Shown here piece by piece: positions 9,560 through 20,178 of a DNA stretch of 64,000 bases (position 1 is the stretch's first letter; the number at the start of each line of letters is the position of its first letter). This stretch comes from Phytoactinopolyspora halophila (GTDB lineage Bacteria > Actinomycetota > Actinomycetes > Jiangellales > Jiangellaceae): NCBI RefSeq assembly GCF_003287285.1, contig NZ_QMIG01000003.1, positions 124,001 through 188,000 of the forward strand. The letters are read 5' to 3'. Position numbers and translations under genes: made by a program. Under the pieces are notes generated by a model. It saw only the letters and a list, made by a program, of their open reading frames with translations. It was not told the DNA's origin and did not search any database.

Positions 9560-10372
9560 ATTGGGGTAGAGGACCGGGTTCAGCGGCGTGTCGGGGATCT
9601 CGCCCGTCTTCGCTCCCGGCATCAGCATGTCGAGATCATTCTGCTGTTCCGGCCGCGCCAACGGTGCCACCCGAATGTTGGCGTCCATGTAGATCACGGT
9701 CATGACGCGGCGGGCCTCGGTACCGACGTTGCGCCCGGCCCGGTGGAAGGTCCAGCCCATGTGGAAGCTGACGTCACCAAGCTCGTACGGTTCCTCGTCC
9801 ACGGGGAACTGCGCCTCATCGAGTGCCTCTTGAAGCGCGCGTTCGGACTCGTCGCTGATCTTCAGGTCCCGGCCGAACTCGAACCGGTGGCTGCCGACGG
9901 CGAACGACAACGGACCCATGTCCAGCGGTGTGTCCTGCAGCGGGATCCACACGGTGCAGGTGCGATCGCTCGACAGCGGCCAGTAGTACTGATCCGCGTG
10001 CCAGGGCGTGATTCCTCCGGAGGGTTCCTTGTAGAGCGCCTGATCGGCGTACAGCCGCACGCTGTCGACCTGCAACAGCTCGGCAGCAATCCTGGCGAGC
10101 CTGGGGGAGAAGACGAGGTCACGCGCGGCCTGGCAGTGCCGCCACAGGTTGCCCACCTGGAGGAAGGCCTTCTGCGTGGTCGAGCGCTCTTCCATCGGCG
10201 CATCGACGGTGTTCAGCTCGAACACCTTGTTGGTGATTTCCGGTTCCCGTTCGCGCAGCACATCGGGATCAAGAACGTCCTTCAGGCGGATGAAGCCCTG
10301 CCGATCGAAGGTGTCGATGTCTTCTTGACTCAGCGGCAGCGGCGTCGCGAGTGCGGCGGGTGCAGCGGTCAT
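9539..10372 (-). CDS. Phytanoyl-CoA dioxygenase (PhyH) family protein
   Basis: This is a 277-residue Fe(II)/2-oxoglutarate-dependent oxygenase. The iron-binding facial triad is visible as HxD in PWHADQYYWPL and a distal His in MGWTFHRAGRN. A typical TFDRQGFIRLKDVL N-terminus precedes it. The start ATG at 10372 has a GGAGGG site 9 nt upstream. The gene precedes the metallophosphoesterase, separated by the inverted repeat at 9501-9559. Bacterial family members hydroxylate many small molecules, so no substrate is assigned; the nearby sugar genes suggest a carbohydrate or phosphonate-like compound only weakly. Confidence 0.88.
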   Translation of the reverse strand: MTAAPAALATPLPLSQEDIDTFDRQGFIRLKDVLDPDVLREREPEITNKVFELNTVDAPMEERSTTQKAFLQVGNLWRHCQAARDLVFSPRLARIAAELLQVDSVRLYADQALYKEPSGGITPWHADQYYWPLSSDRTCTVWIPLQDTPLDMGPLSFAVGSHRFEFGRDLKISDESERALQEALDEAQFPVDEEPYELGDVSFHMGWTFHRAGRNVGTEARRVMTVIYMDANIRVAPLARPEQQNDLDMLMPGAKTGEIPDTPLNPVLYPNPADHEQ

Positions 10373-10864
10373 GATGCCCGTCCCTCCGAACCATCGGTCT
10401 GCTCATCAGGCCCGCACCCGTCGGCGACAGGCCCTCCGGAATGCAATTGTTCCGGGAGTCTAACGGTGATCATCCAACTTGAACAGACCACTGGTCTGAA
10501 AATTTGCCGAACACGAGACAGCATCGAGGTGTGCCCTGGCTGGCGTGCCTCGACTGGTGTGCGCTGGCTGGCGTGCCCCGGCTGGCGTGCGCTGGCTGGC
10601 GTGCCTCGACTGGTGTGCGCTGGCTGGTGTGCGCTGGCTGGCGTGCCCCGGGCTGGCGTGCCCCGGGCTGGCGTGGCCCGGCTGATAGCCCTGATGTGTC
10701 CCGGCCGCAGCTCACTTCGACACCCAGACGTGCGTCAATGGCCGCCAAAACGCCAATTCGCGCCCGCGTGGATATCGAAGTGCGGTCCATGGGGTCGCTC
10801 GGGGAAAGCCGGCTCCGCGCCGGTGTCGTCAACCGGAAACCAGCTGGCGCGGCTGGTCGACGGC
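10373..10864. other. Gene-free interval carrying a minisatellite
   Basis: This 490-bp gap lies between the stop of the response regulator and the start of PhyH. It contains the 14-bp tandem array at 10527-10682 and, nearer PhyH, a more AT-rich stretch (about 10440-10510) that probably holds the leftward PhyH promoter. Open frames across it are low-complexity translations of the array and have no recognisable domain. Confidence 0.7.
10527..10682. repeat. 14-bp tandem repeat (minisatellite), about 11 units
   Basis: Eleven consecutive units follow the pattern TGGYGTGCSCYGGC: 10527-10540, then one every 14 bp to 10638, two 15-bp units (10639-10653 and 10654-10668), and a last unit at 10669-10682. 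Three variant types alternate (ending CCTCGAC, GCGCTGGC, CCCCGGC). The pair of units at 10541-10568 is repeated exactly at 10597-10624, which indicates a 56-bp higher-order duplication. Confidence 0.9.
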
Positions 10865-11551
10865 TCAGAGCGAGCCGGGCGTGACGAGGCCGCTCTCATA
10901 GGCATAGATGGCTGCTTGCACGCGGTCTCGCAGGTCGAGCTTGGTCAGCAGGTTGCCGACGTGAGTTTTGACCGTGGTCTCGGAGACGACGAGCTCCGTG
11001 GCTATCTCGGCATTGGACATGCCGCGGGCCACCATGATCAAGACTTCGCGCTCCCGGCTCGTCAGGTGCTCCAGCCCCTCCGGAACCGGTGCGTTCGACG
11101 CCGGCAGCCGGGCGGCGAACATGTCCAGCAGCCGCCGCGTGATGTTCGGCGCGACGACCGAATCGCCACTGGCCACGGTGCGGATCGCTGCCACTAGCTG
11201 GTCGGCTGGCACATCTTTGAGCAGGAACCCGCTCGCGCCCGCGCGCAACGCTTCCACCACGTATTCGTCGAGGTCGAACGTGGTGAGCACGAGCACCCGG
11301 GGTGGTGTCTCCCGGGTACTTCCGGTGATTGCCCGCGTGGCCTGGACACCGTCCATGTGCGGCATCCGGATGTCCATCAACACGACATCCGGTTGCAGCG
11401 CGCGGGTATGGGACACGGCCGCTTCGCCGTCGCCGGATTCCCCGACCACCGCGATGCCGGATTCAGCTTCGAGGATCATCCGGAAACCAGTGCGCAGCAA
11501 GGGCTGATCGTCCACGAGCAAGACCCGGATCGGCTGGGGCATCGTTACCAT
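10865..11551 (-). CDS. NarL/LuxR-family response regulator, orphan
   Basis: The N-terminal receiver domain carries the acidic pair in LLVDDQPLLR, the phosphoacceptor Asp in DVVLMDIRMP and a conserved Lys in FLLKDVPAD. A C-terminal LuxR helix-turn-helix follows (LTSREREVLIMVARGMSNAEIA ... TVKTHVGNLL). The start is uncertain: ATG at 11551 or 11542 gives a normal N-terminus, and ATG at 11581 would add ten residues. No histidine kinase gene is adjacent, which is unusual for this family, so its partner must lie elsewhere. It probably regulates transcription in response to phosphorylation. Confidence 0.9.
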   Translation of the reverse strand: MVTMPQPIRVLLVDDQPLLRTGFRMILEAESGIAVVGESGDGEAAVSHTRALQPDVVLMDIRMPHMDGVQATRAITGSTRETPPRVLVLTTFDLDEYVVEALRAGASGFLLKDVPADQLVAAIRTVASGDSVVAPNITRRLLDMFAARLPASNAPVPEGLEHLTSREREVLIMVARGMSNAEIATELVVSETTVKTHVGNLLTKLDLRDRVQAAIYAYESGLVTPGSL

Positions 11552-11686
11552 CACGTCGTTCGAGTATTCCAGGTGGGGCATAAGCGGCCGTGGAGTGCAT
11601 CCCCGTGCCAGCAGGGTGATGGTGGACGTGCCCGGGCGGCCGGATCGTGGCGTGCATCGTCGCGTGCCGGGGGCGGGTACACGCCG

Positions 11687-12556
11687 TCAGATGTCCGCAC
11701 CCGAGGTGCGTGGCGATGGTGCGTCGTGACCTTCCTCGCCAGCTGCCTCGCTAGCGGGGACGTTCTCCGGCAGCGGTGGGGGTGTGCCGCCGTAGGCCGG
11801 ACACAGGGCCTGGTGCGCACACCACCCGCACAGCCGGCTCGGGCTGGCCCGCCAGTCTCCCGTGCTCAACGCCCGCTCGATGGCCGTGGACAGCGCCGCC
11901 AGCTTGCGTTCGGTGGCGCGCAGATCCGCCTCGTCCGGTTCATAGCGCAGGATCTCACCGCTGCCGAGATAGACCACCTGCAGCAACCGGGGCACCACGC
12001 CGTGCTGGCGCCACAGCATGACCGCGTAGAAGCGCATCTGGAACATGGCACGCTGCTCGAAGCCCGCCGTGGGAGCCTTGCCGGTCTTGTAATCCACCAC
12101 CCGTAGCTCGCCGGTAGCCGGAGCCCGGTCCAGCCGGTCGATGTATCCCCGCAGCTGCAGCCCGGATTCGAGGGTGGTCTCGATGTAGAGTTCGCGTTCG
12201 GCCGGTTCGAGCCGCTGCGGATCCTCCAGCGCGAAATACCGTTTGACCAGGTCCTCCGCGCTGGCCAGCCATTCCTCCTGGGCGGGGGCTTCGTCGTCGG
12301 CGAACAACTCGCCCAGCTCCGGTTCCTCCTCCAGCAGGCGGTTCCACTCCGGGCGAACCATGCGCACCGCCTCGTCCGGTGTGCGCTCACCCGCCGGGAG
12401 GTCGAACAGCCGCTCCAGCACGGCATGCACGACCGTGCCCCTGGTGGCGTCCGGGTTCGGCGGCTCGGGGAGCCGGTCCACGGTGCGAAACCGGTACAAC
12501 AGGGGGCAGCTCATGAAATCGGTGGCGCGTGACGGCGAGAGGCTCAACGAGACCAT
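11687..12556 (-). CDS. RecB-family PD-(D/E)XK nuclease with Fe-S staple
   Basis: This is a 289-residue single-domain exonuclease of the Cas4/AddB/RecB class. The active-site motif is visible as GYIDRLDRA followed by LRVVDYKTGKAP. Four cysteines frame the domain: one at MSCPLLYRF near the N-terminus, and three in CGWCAHQALCPAYG near the C-terminus. This is the pattern of the 4Fe-4S cluster that staples AddB-type nucleases. The start at 12556 is supported by a leaderless -10 (12565-12570). It matches the position of Rv2119 beside TrmI and the proteasome genes in Mycobacterium. Its role in DNA repair is inferred from the family. Confidence 0.88.
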   Translation of the reverse strand: MVSLSLSPSRATDFMSCPLLYRFRTVDRLPEPPNPDATRGTVVHAVLERLFDLPAGERTPDEAVRMVRPEWNRLLEEEPELGELFADDEAPAQEEWLASAEDLVKRYFALEDPQRLEPAERELYIETTLESGLQLRGYIDRLDRAPATGELRVVDYKTGKAPTAGFEQRAMFQMRFYAVMLWRQHGVVPRLLQVVYLGSGEILRYEPDEADLRATERKLAALSTAIERALSTGDWRASPSRLCGWCAHQALCPAYGGTPPPLPENVPASEAAGEEGHDAPSPRTSGADI

Positions 12557-12564
12557 GACGTCAC

Positions 12565-12570
12565 AGCGTA
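12565..12570 (-). promoter_or_regulatory. -10 element, leaderless recB-like gene
   Basis: On the minus strand TACGCT ends 8 nt before the ATG at 12556, placing the transcription start at or next to the start codon. It fits the TANNNT pattern. Confidence 0.5.
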
Positions 12571-12679
12571 GACGAGCCGTCCGACAACGTCGGGACGCGC
12601 GCCGGGGCCGTTCCGGCCCGTCTCGTGCACCGCGCATGGCCCGTCTCGTGCACCATCGGCGGCCCGTCTCACGCGCGGG

Positions 12680-14666
<1,987 letters not shown>

Positions 14667-14673
14667 ACGGGCA

Positions 14674-14679
14674 AGCCTA
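14674..14679 (-). promoter_or_regulatory. -10 element, leaderless M50 protease gene
   Basis: TAGGCT on the minus strand ends 7 nt before the ATG at 14666. Confidence 0.5.
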
Positions 14680-14761
14680 CGGTGTGCCCGCCACTCGCGG
14701 ATCTAGGGTGAACTTCTCGTCACGACCCTGCTACATGCGGCGCAAGTGGGGTAAGCGATTG

Positions 14762-14767
14762 TAGGGT
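14762..14767 (+). promoter_or_regulatory. Candidate -10 of the proteasome ATPase gene
   Basis: TAGGGT lies 37 nt before the GTG start, leaving a short leader that contains a GAGGAGG ribosome site (14791-14797). The same hexamer stands upstream of pup (18251-18256). No clear -35 is visible. Confidence 0.4.
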
Positions 14768-14804
14768 CAGGGTGAGAGAGGACACCTGACGAGGAGGTGC
14801 GACC

Positions 14805-16490
14805 GTGACAACGCAGGACGACGGTTTCGAGCACGCGCGTCGTGGATCTGGACGTGAGTCCTCGGAGCTCGCTGGTGAGGTGGCCTTTCTCGAGGCTCGG
14901 CTAGCTTCGGTGACAGCGCAGAACGAACGGCTCGCCGCCACCCTCCGGGAGGCTCGCGACCAGATCGTGTCGTTGAAGGAGGAAATCGACCGGCTGGCAC
15001 AGCCGCCTTCCGGTTTTGGCACGTACCTGGCCAAGTACGACGACGGCACGGTGGACGTGTTCACCGGTGGCCGCAAGCTACGCGTGGCGGTCAGCCCGGA
15101 TGTCGACGTTTCGTCGCTGCGGCCGGGCCAGGAAGTCATGCTCAACGAGGCACTCAACGTCGTACGAGCGCTGGAATTCGAGCGCGTCGGCGAGGTCGTG
15201 ATGCTCAAGGAGGTGCTCACCGACGGCGAGCGCGCGCTCGTGATCGGCCACACCGACGAAGAGCGGGTGGTGTGGCTTGCCTCGCCGCTCAAGGATGCCG
15301 GGCTCCGCTCCGGCGATTCCCTGCTGCTCGAGCCGCGTTCCGGCTTCGTCTACGAGCGCATACCCAAGAGCGAGGTCGAGGAGCTGATCCTCGAAGAGGT
15401 TCCCGATATCGATTACCTCGACATCGGCGGCCTCGGCGGCCAGATCGACCTCATCCGCGATGCGATCGAGATGCCGTATCTGCATTCGGACATGTTCCGC
15501 GAGCACCAGCTGCGTGCCCCGAAGGGTGTCTTGCTGTACGGGCCGCCCGGCTGCGGGAAGACACTCATCGCCAAGGCGGTGGCCAACTCGCTGGCCAAGG
15601 AGGTCGCGCGCAAGACCGGACGTGCCGAAGGCAAGTCGTACTTCTTGAACATCAAGGGTCCCGAGCTGCTCAACAAGTACGTCGGCGAGACCGAACGGCA
15701 CATCCGGCTGGTGTTCCAGCGTGCCCGGGAGAAGGCGAACGAGGGCATGCCGGTCATCGTCTTCTTCGACGAGATGGACTCGCTGTTCCGCACCCGTGGT
15801 TCCGGCGTGTCGTCGGATGTGGAGAACACGATCGTCCCGCAGCTGCTGTCGGAGATCGACGGCGTGGAGAGCCTGGACAACGTCATCGTCATCGGGGCGT
15901 CCAACCGTGAGGACATGATCGATCCGGCCATCTTGCGGCCGGGACGGCTGGACGTGAAGATCAAGATCGAGCGGCCGGACGCCGAGGCCGCGAAGGACAT
16001 CTTCACGAAGTACCTCACCACCGACTTGCCGCTGCACAAGGATGACGTCGCCGAGCACGGTGGCGATCCCGAGGCGACCGTGGAGGCAATGATCCAGCGG
16101 TCGGTGGAGCGGATGTACGCCGAAACCGAGGAGAACCGCTTCCTCGAGGTGACCTACGCCAACGGCGACAAGGAAGTGCTGTACTTCAAGGACTTCAATT
16201 CCGGAGCGATGATCCAGAACATCGTCGACCGGGCGAAGAAGATGGCGATCAAGGACGCCATCGACACGGGCGTCAAGGGAATCCGCGTCCAGCACCTGCT
16301 CAACGCCTGCTTCGACGAGTTCAAGGAGAACGAGGACCTGCCCAACACCACCAACCCCGACGACTGGGCCCGCATCTCCGGCAAGAAGGGCGAGCGCATC
16401 GTCTTCATCCGGACTCTCATCTCCGGCAAGACCGGAGGCGAGGCGGGCCGGTCCATCGACACGGTGGCCAACACGGGCCAGTACCTGTGA
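14805..16490 (+). CDS. arc: Proteasome-associated AAA ATPase (ARC/Mpa)
   Basis: This ATPase recognises pupylated proteins, unfolds them and feeds them into the 20S core. It has 561 residues: an N-terminal coiled coil (about 22-68) that binds Pup, OB-fold interdomains (about 70-210), then one AAA domain with Walker A GPPGCGKT (about 246), Walker [10 protein letters not shown] and arginine-finger region ILRPGRLD. The C-terminus ends in Gln-Tyr-Leu, the penultimate-Tyr motif that docks in the proteasome alpha ring. The GTG start is fixed by the strong GAGGAGG site 7 nt upstream. The Mycobacterium homologue is Mpa and the Rhodococcus homologue ARC. Confidence 0.97.
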   Translation: MTTQDDGFEHARRGSGRESSELAGEVAFLEARLASVTAQNERLAATLREARDQIVSLKEEIDRLAQPPSGFGTYLAKYDDGTVDVFTGGRKLRVAVSPDVDVSSLRPGQEVMLNEALNVVRALEFERVGEVVMLKEVLTDGERALVIGHTDEERVVWLASPLKDAGLRSGDSLLLEPRSGFVYERIPKSEVEELILEEVPDIDYLDIGGLGGQIDLIRDAIEMPYLHSDMFREHQLRAPKGVLLYGPPGCGKTLIAKAVANSLAKEVARKTGRAEGKSYFLNIKGPELLNKYVGETERHIRLVFQRAREKANEGMPVIVFFDEMDSLFRTRGSGVSSDVENTIVPQLLSEIDGVESLDNVIVIGASNREDMIDPAILRPGRLDVKIKIERPDAEAAKDIFTKYLTTDLPLHKDDVAEHGGDPEATVEAMIQRSVERMYAETEENRFLEVTYANGDKEVLYFKDFNSGAMIQNIVDRAKKMAIKDAIDTGVKGIRVQHLLNACFDEFKENEDLPNTTNPDDWARISGKKGERIVFIRTLISGKTGGEAGRSIDTVANTGQYL

Positions 16491-16508
16491 TGAACACCTC
16501 CCCACTTT

Positions 16509-16565
16509 CCCGTGATCATGAACACTAGCTGGCCATATGGGTCACATAGTCTTCATGATCATGGG
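16509..16565. terminator. 19-bp imperfect inverted repeat after the ATPase gene
   Basis: The left arm 16509-16527 (CCCGTGATCATGAACACTA) pairs with 16547-16565 with two mismatches. The loop contains the CCATATGG palindrome. It lies 19 bp past the ATPase stop, as expected for a terminator, but its core TGATCATGAACACT is shared with 9501-9559, so it may instead be a dispersed palindromic element. Confidence 0.65.
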
Positions 16566-16640
16566 AGGGGAGGGGGTTACGGCTGTGTTTCACTCCGAAT
16601 CGTGGGTACGTATAGACATCGTCGAAACGGAACTCTCACG

Positions 16641-16646
16641 TAGGCT
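16641..16646 (+). promoter_or_regulatory. -10 element, leaderless dop
   Basis: TAGGCT ends 6 nt before the dop ATG at 16653. No Shine-Dalgarno sequence is present. Confidence 0.55.
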
Positions 16647-16652
16647 CGTTGC

Positions 16653-18164
16653 ATGAGCGCACGTCGCATCATGGGTATCGAGACCGAATACGGGATCTCG
16701 GTTCCCAGTAACCCCGCCGCAAACTCGATGTTGACGTCCTCCCAGGTCGTCAACGCTTACGCGAGTCAACGGGCCCGGGCCAGACGAGCGCGGTGGGACT
16801 TCGAAGAGGAGAATCCGCTGCGCGATGCCCGGGGTTTCGAGCTCTCGCGAAGCGCAGCCGATCCCAGCCAGCTCACCGACGAGGAGATCGGGCTGGCCAA
16901 CGTCATCCTCACCAATGGCGCCCGGCTCTACGTGGACCACGCTCATCCCGAGTACTCCTGCCCGGAGGTCACGAACCCCCTGGACGCGGTGCTGTGGGAC
17001 AAGGCCGGCGAGCATGTCATGACCGACGCCGCACAGTTCGCGGCCTCGCTGCCGGGCGCGGCGCCGATCCAGCTGTACAAGAACAATGTCGACAACAAGG
17101 GCGCCTCCTACGGCTGTCACGAGAACTACCTCATGGAGCGGGCGACGCCCTTCGCCGATATCGTGCGGCACCTCGTCCCGTTTTTCATCTCCCGGCCCGT
17201 GGTGTGCGGTGCCGGCCGGGTGGGCATCGGCCAGGACGGCAGCCGCCACGGCTTCCAGCTGTCCCAGCGCGCCGATTACTTCGAGGTCGAGGTCGGCCTG
17301 GAGACGACTTTGAAGCGGCCGATCATCAACACCCGCGACGAGCCGCACGCCGATCCGGACCGGTACCGGCGGCTGCACGTGATCGTCGGCGACGCGAACA
17401 TGTCCGAGATCTCCACCTACGTCAAGCTCGGCTCCACAGCGCTGGTCCTGACCATGATCGAGGAGGGCTTCCTCGGCTGGGATATCGCCGTCGAACGTCC
17501 GGTCAACGCCATGCACGCGGTGTCGCACGATCCCAGCCTGCGGCACATGATCGAGCTCACCGACGGCCGGCGGCTCACAGCCGTGCAGTTGCAGTCGGAG
17601 TACGCCGAGCAGGCGCGCAAGTTCGTGGAGGATCGCTACGGCGCCGACGCGGACCCGATCACGATCGACATCCTCGACCGGTGGGAGTCGATCCTGACCA
17701 TGCTCGCCAACGACCCCATGGCCCTGGCCGACCAGCTCGACTGGGTGGCCAAGCTCGCCCTGCTGGAGTCCTACCGCGAACGCGACGGGCTCGACTGGTC
17801 GAGCTCGAAACTGCATCTGATCGATTTGCAGTACTCCGACGTCCGGCCCGATCGCGGGCTGTATCACCGGCTCGTCAACAAGTCTCGTATGCAGCGCTTG
17901 CTCGATGACGACGACGTGATCCGTGCGATGTATGCCCCACCCGAAGACACCCGTGCCTACTTCCGGGGCCGGTGCCTGGCGCAGTACTCCGATTCCATCG
18001 CGGCAGCCTCGTGGGACTCCGTGATCTTCGACCTTCCCGGGCACGATGCCCTCAAGCGGGTGCCCACACTCGACCCGCTGCGTGGCACCAAAGCCCATGT
18101 GGGCGCTCTGCTCGACCGCTGTGAATCGGCCGCGGAGCTCGTCTCGCAGCTCACGGCCAAGTAG
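16653..18164 (+). CDS. dop: Pup deamidase/depupylase Dop
   Basis: Dop belongs to the carboxylate-amine/glutamine-synthetase-like superfamily. It deamidates the C-terminal Gln of Pup and removes Pup from substrates. The protein has 503 residues, with the ATP/Mg site GIETEYGI (residues 8-15), the catalytic Asp95 in [14 protein letters not shown], and [16 protein letters not shown]. The extra segment at about residues 40-78 compared with PafA is the Dop loop. Because Pup here is already encoded with Glu, depupylation is the likely main role. The gene has its own leaderless promoter and precedes pup. Confidence 0.96.
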   Translation: MSARRIMGIETEYGISVPSNPAANSMLTSSQVVNAYASQRARARRARWDFEEENPLRDARGFELSRSAADPSQLTDEEIGLANVILTNGARLYVDHAHPEYSCPEVTNPLDAVLWDKAGEHVMTDAAQFAASLPGAAPIQLYKNNVDNKGASYGCHENYLMERATPFADIVRHLVPFFISRPVVCGAGRVGIGQDGSRHGFQLSQRADYFEVEVGLETTLKRPIINTRDEPHADPDRYRRLHVIVGDANMSEISTYVKLGSTALVLTMIEEGFLGWDIAVERPVNAMHAVSHDPSLRHMIELTDGRRLTAVQLQSEYAEQARKFVEDRYGADADPITIDILDRWESILTMLANDPMALADQLDWVAKLALLESYRERDGLDWSSSKLHLIDLQYSDVRPDRGLYHRLVNKSRMQRLLDDDDVIRAMYAPPEDTRAYFRGRCLAQYSDSIAAASWDSVIFDLPGHDALKRVPTLDPLRGTKAHVGALLDRCESAAELVSQLTAK

Positions 18165-18285
18165 CGGTGATCACCTTGGGTTCGCTGTTGGCGAAGAGCC
18201 TCGCGGGGAACAATTCGATCCCAGACAAGGCTCTCATGGGTGATCCCGGATAGGGTCATAGGTAGGCCACGAACGGAGGTTGACG
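18165..18285. other. dop-pup intergenic region with dyads
   Basis: The GGTGATCACC palindrome (18167-18176) and the arms AGAGCC (18195-18200) and GGCTCT (18229-18234) could end dop transcription. They are followed by the candidate pup -10 at 18251-18256. Confidence 0.35.
18251..18256 (+). promoter_or_regulatory. Candidate -10 of pup-prcBA
   Basis: TAGGGT lies 29 nt upstream of the pup ATG and leaves a short leader with a GGAGG ribosome site (18275-18279). Confidence 0.4.
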
Positions 18286-18507
18286 ATGGCGCGTGACACA
18301 AGTGGTGGGCAGCAGCGCAAGCAGCCCCGCCGCAACGAAGACGTCGAGACCGAGGAAGCCCAGGAAGCCGAGGCCACCGAAGAGGTGAAGGACCGCCAGG
18401 AGAAACTGGCGGACGACGTCGACTCCATGCTCGATGAGATCGACGAGGTACTGGAGGAGAACGCGGAAGATTTCGTCAGGTCGTTCGTTCAGAAGGGTGG
18501 AGAGTAA
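18286..18507 (+). CDS. pup: Prokaryotic ubiquitin-like protein Pup, encoded with C-terminal Glu
   Basis: Pup is the 73-residue, largely disordered modifier that PafA links to lysines of target proteins. The C-terminal part has the helix-forming segment DDVDSMLDEIDEVLEENAED and the conserved FVRSFVQKGG. The last codons are GGT GGA GAG TAA, so the protein ends in Gly-Gly-Glu. Mycobacterial Pup ends in Gly-Gly-Gln and needs Dop for activation; this one is born ready for ligation. The ATG at 18286 has GGAGG 6 nt upstream; the TTG at 18280 is rejected. prcB starts 3 bases after the stop. Confidence 0.97.
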   Translation: MARDTSGGQQRKQPRRNEDVETEEAQEAEATEEVKDRQEKLADDVDSMLDEIDEVLEENAEDFVRSFVQKGGE

Positions 18508-18510
18508 CTA

Positions 18511-19359
18511 GTGGACCTGTCCGGTGCCGGCCGCCTACCCGCGGCATTCATGACACCCGGCACATCGTCGTTCACCGACTTCCTGGGACAGCATGCGCCC
18601 GATTTGCTTCCCGGGCGGCGGCTGGCGGGCAAGCTGTCCGACGGCGAGTACAGTGAGATCGCACCGCACGGCACCACGATCGTCGCCGTCACGTTTCGCG
18701 GCGGCGTGGTGATGGCAGGTGACCGGCGGGCAACCGCCGGCCACCTCATCTCGCAGCACGACGCCGAGAAGGTGTTCCAGGCTGACGAGTACTCGGCGGT
18801 CGGCATCGCAGGAACCATGGGCCTGGCGCTCGAGCTGGTCCAGCTGTTCCGGCTCGAGCTCGAGCACTACGAGAAGATCGAGGGCACCGTGCTCTCGCTG
18901 GAAGGGAAGGCGAACCGGCTCGCCCACATGATCCGGGCCAACCTCGGTCTCGCCCTGCAGGGACTCGTCGCGGTCCCGTTGTTCGCGGGGATGGACCCGG
19001 GAAGCGAGCGGGGCAAGATCTTCTCTTATGACCCCACGGGTGCGCGCTCGGACGAGCACTCGTTTTACTCGGTCGGCTCCGGTTCGGTCTTCGCGCGAGG
19101 AGCGTTGAAGAAGCTGTTCCGGGAAGACTTCACCGCTGACGACGCGGTCATGGCGGCGTTGCAGGCCCTGTACGACGCCGCCGAGGACGATTCGGCCACT
19201 GGTGGCCCCGATGTCCTGCGCAAGATCTATCCCATCGTGGCGGTGGTCGACGAGGACGGGTACCGGCGCTACGAGGACGAGGATCTCTCGCAGATGGTCG
19301 ACACGATCGTCTCGGGGCGCAGCCGCCGTCCGGACGGCCCGCAAGCCCCGTTGAACTGA
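18511..19359 (+). CDS. prcB: Proteasome 20S core beta subunit PrcB
   Basis: PrcB is the proteolytic subunit of the 20S core (282 residues including propeptide). The propeptide of about 54 residues is removed at PHG|TTIVAV, exposing Thr55 as the N-terminal nucleophile. [10 protein letters not shown] and the usual Asp and Lys positions follow. It assembles as two inner heptameric rings with PrcA. The GTG start is read from a GGAGAG site lying at the pup stop codon, so translation is coupled to pup. Confidence 0.97.
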   Translation: MDLSGAGRLPAAFMTPGTSSFTDFLGQHAPDLLPGRRLAGKLSDGEYSEIAPHGTTIVAVTFRGGVVMAGDRRATAGHLISQHDAEKVFQADEYSAVGIAGTMGLALELVQLFRLELEHYEKIEGTVLSLEGKANRLAHMIRANLGLALQGLVAVPLFAGMDPGSERGKIFSYDPTGARSDEHSFYSVGSGSVFARGALKKLFREDFTADDAVMAALQALYDAAEDDSATGGPDVLRKIYPIVAVVDEDGYRRYEDEDLSQMVDTIVSGRSRRPDGPQAPLN

Positions 19360-19392
19360 CCCCCACCCGGCCCGTCGGAAGGATCACCACCG

Positions 19393-20169
19393 TTGTCGAT
19401 GCAGTTCGGATACGTCTCGCCCGAGCAGATCATGAAGGATCGGGCGGACTACGCCCGCAAGGGCATCGCCAGGTCGCGCTCGGTCGTCGTCCTTCAGTAC
19501 GCCGACGGTATCTTGTTCGTCGCCGAGAACCCGTCGCCCTCGTTGCACAAGATCAGCGAGATCTACGACCGCATCGCCTTCGCGGCGGTCGGTAAGTACA
19601 ACGAGTTCGAAAATCTCCGCCAGGCCGGGGTGCGCATGGCCGACCTGCGGGGCTACGCCTTTGACCGGGTCGACGTCTCCGGGCGTGCACTGGCCAACAT
19701 CTACGCCCAGACGCTCGGCACCATCTTTACGCAAGATCCCAAGGCCTACGAGGTCGAGCTCGTGGTCGCCGAGGTCGGCAGTGGCGAGGAGGGCGACGAG
19801 ATCTACCGGATCACCTACGACGGCTCGGTCTGGGGCGAGACGGGCTTCACGGTGATGGGAGGGCCGGCCGAACAGGTCGCCAACTACGTGAAGGAGCGCT
19901 TCGAGCAGTCGGCGTCGCTGGAAGGTGCGCTGCGCCTGGCCGTGGACTCGCTGAGCCGCGACAACGGCGGCGAGCCGCGCCAGCTGGAGACGTCCCTGCT
20001 GGAGGTGGCGGTCTTGGATCGCCACCGGCAGCGGCGCACATTCCGCCGCATTCGGGGCGCCAAGCTTGATGCGCTGCTCGGCCGGAGCGGAGCGGATCAG
20101 GCAGGCCAATCCAGCGATTCCGGACAATCCGGCCGATCGGACGAGGCATCCGAGAGCACAGACGACTAA
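19393..20169 (+). CDS. prcA: Proteasome 20S core alpha subunit PrcA
   Basis: PrcA forms the outer gating rings of the proteasome (258 residues). [26 protein letters not shown] and the run from [13 protein letters not shown] to [20 protein letters not shown] closely follow mycobacterial and Streptomyces PrcA. It lacks the catalytic Thr. TTG at 19393 is preferred, because GGAAGGA lies 9 nt upstream and homologues begin Met-Ser; ATG at 19399 is possible. The C-terminus has a 35-residue Ser/Asp/Gln-rich tail. The stop codon TAA forms part of the pafA -10. Confidence 0.97.
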   Translation: MSMQFGYVSPEQIMKDRADYARKGIARSRSVVVLQYADGILFVAENPSPSLHKISEIYDRIAFAAVGKYNEFENLRQAGVRMADLRGYAFDRVDVSGRALANIYAQTLGTIFTQDPKAYEVELVVAEVGSGEEGDEIYRITYDGSVWGETGFTVMGGPAEQVANYVKERFEQSASLEGALRLAVDSLSRDNGGEPRQLETSLLEVAVLDRHRQRRTFRRIRGAKLDALLGRSGADQAGQSSDSGQSGRSDEASESTDD

Positions 20170-20172
20170 AGT
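20167..20172 (+). promoter_or_regulatory. -10 element of pafA overlapping the prcA stop
   Basis: TAAAGT ends 6 nt before the pafA ATG, and its first three bases are the prcA stop TAA. It would allow leaderless pafA transcription independent of prcBA. Confidence 0.55.
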
Positions 20173-20178
20173 CGATTC

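Noticed and set aside
10527-10682. CRISPR array
   Set aside because: The units are 14 bp and directly adjacent, with no unique spacers and no cas genes nearby.
9548-11197. A 549-codon plus-strand frame over phyH and the minisatellite
   Set aside because: It is antisense to phyH and the response regulator, and its middle is only the translation of the 14-bp repeat.
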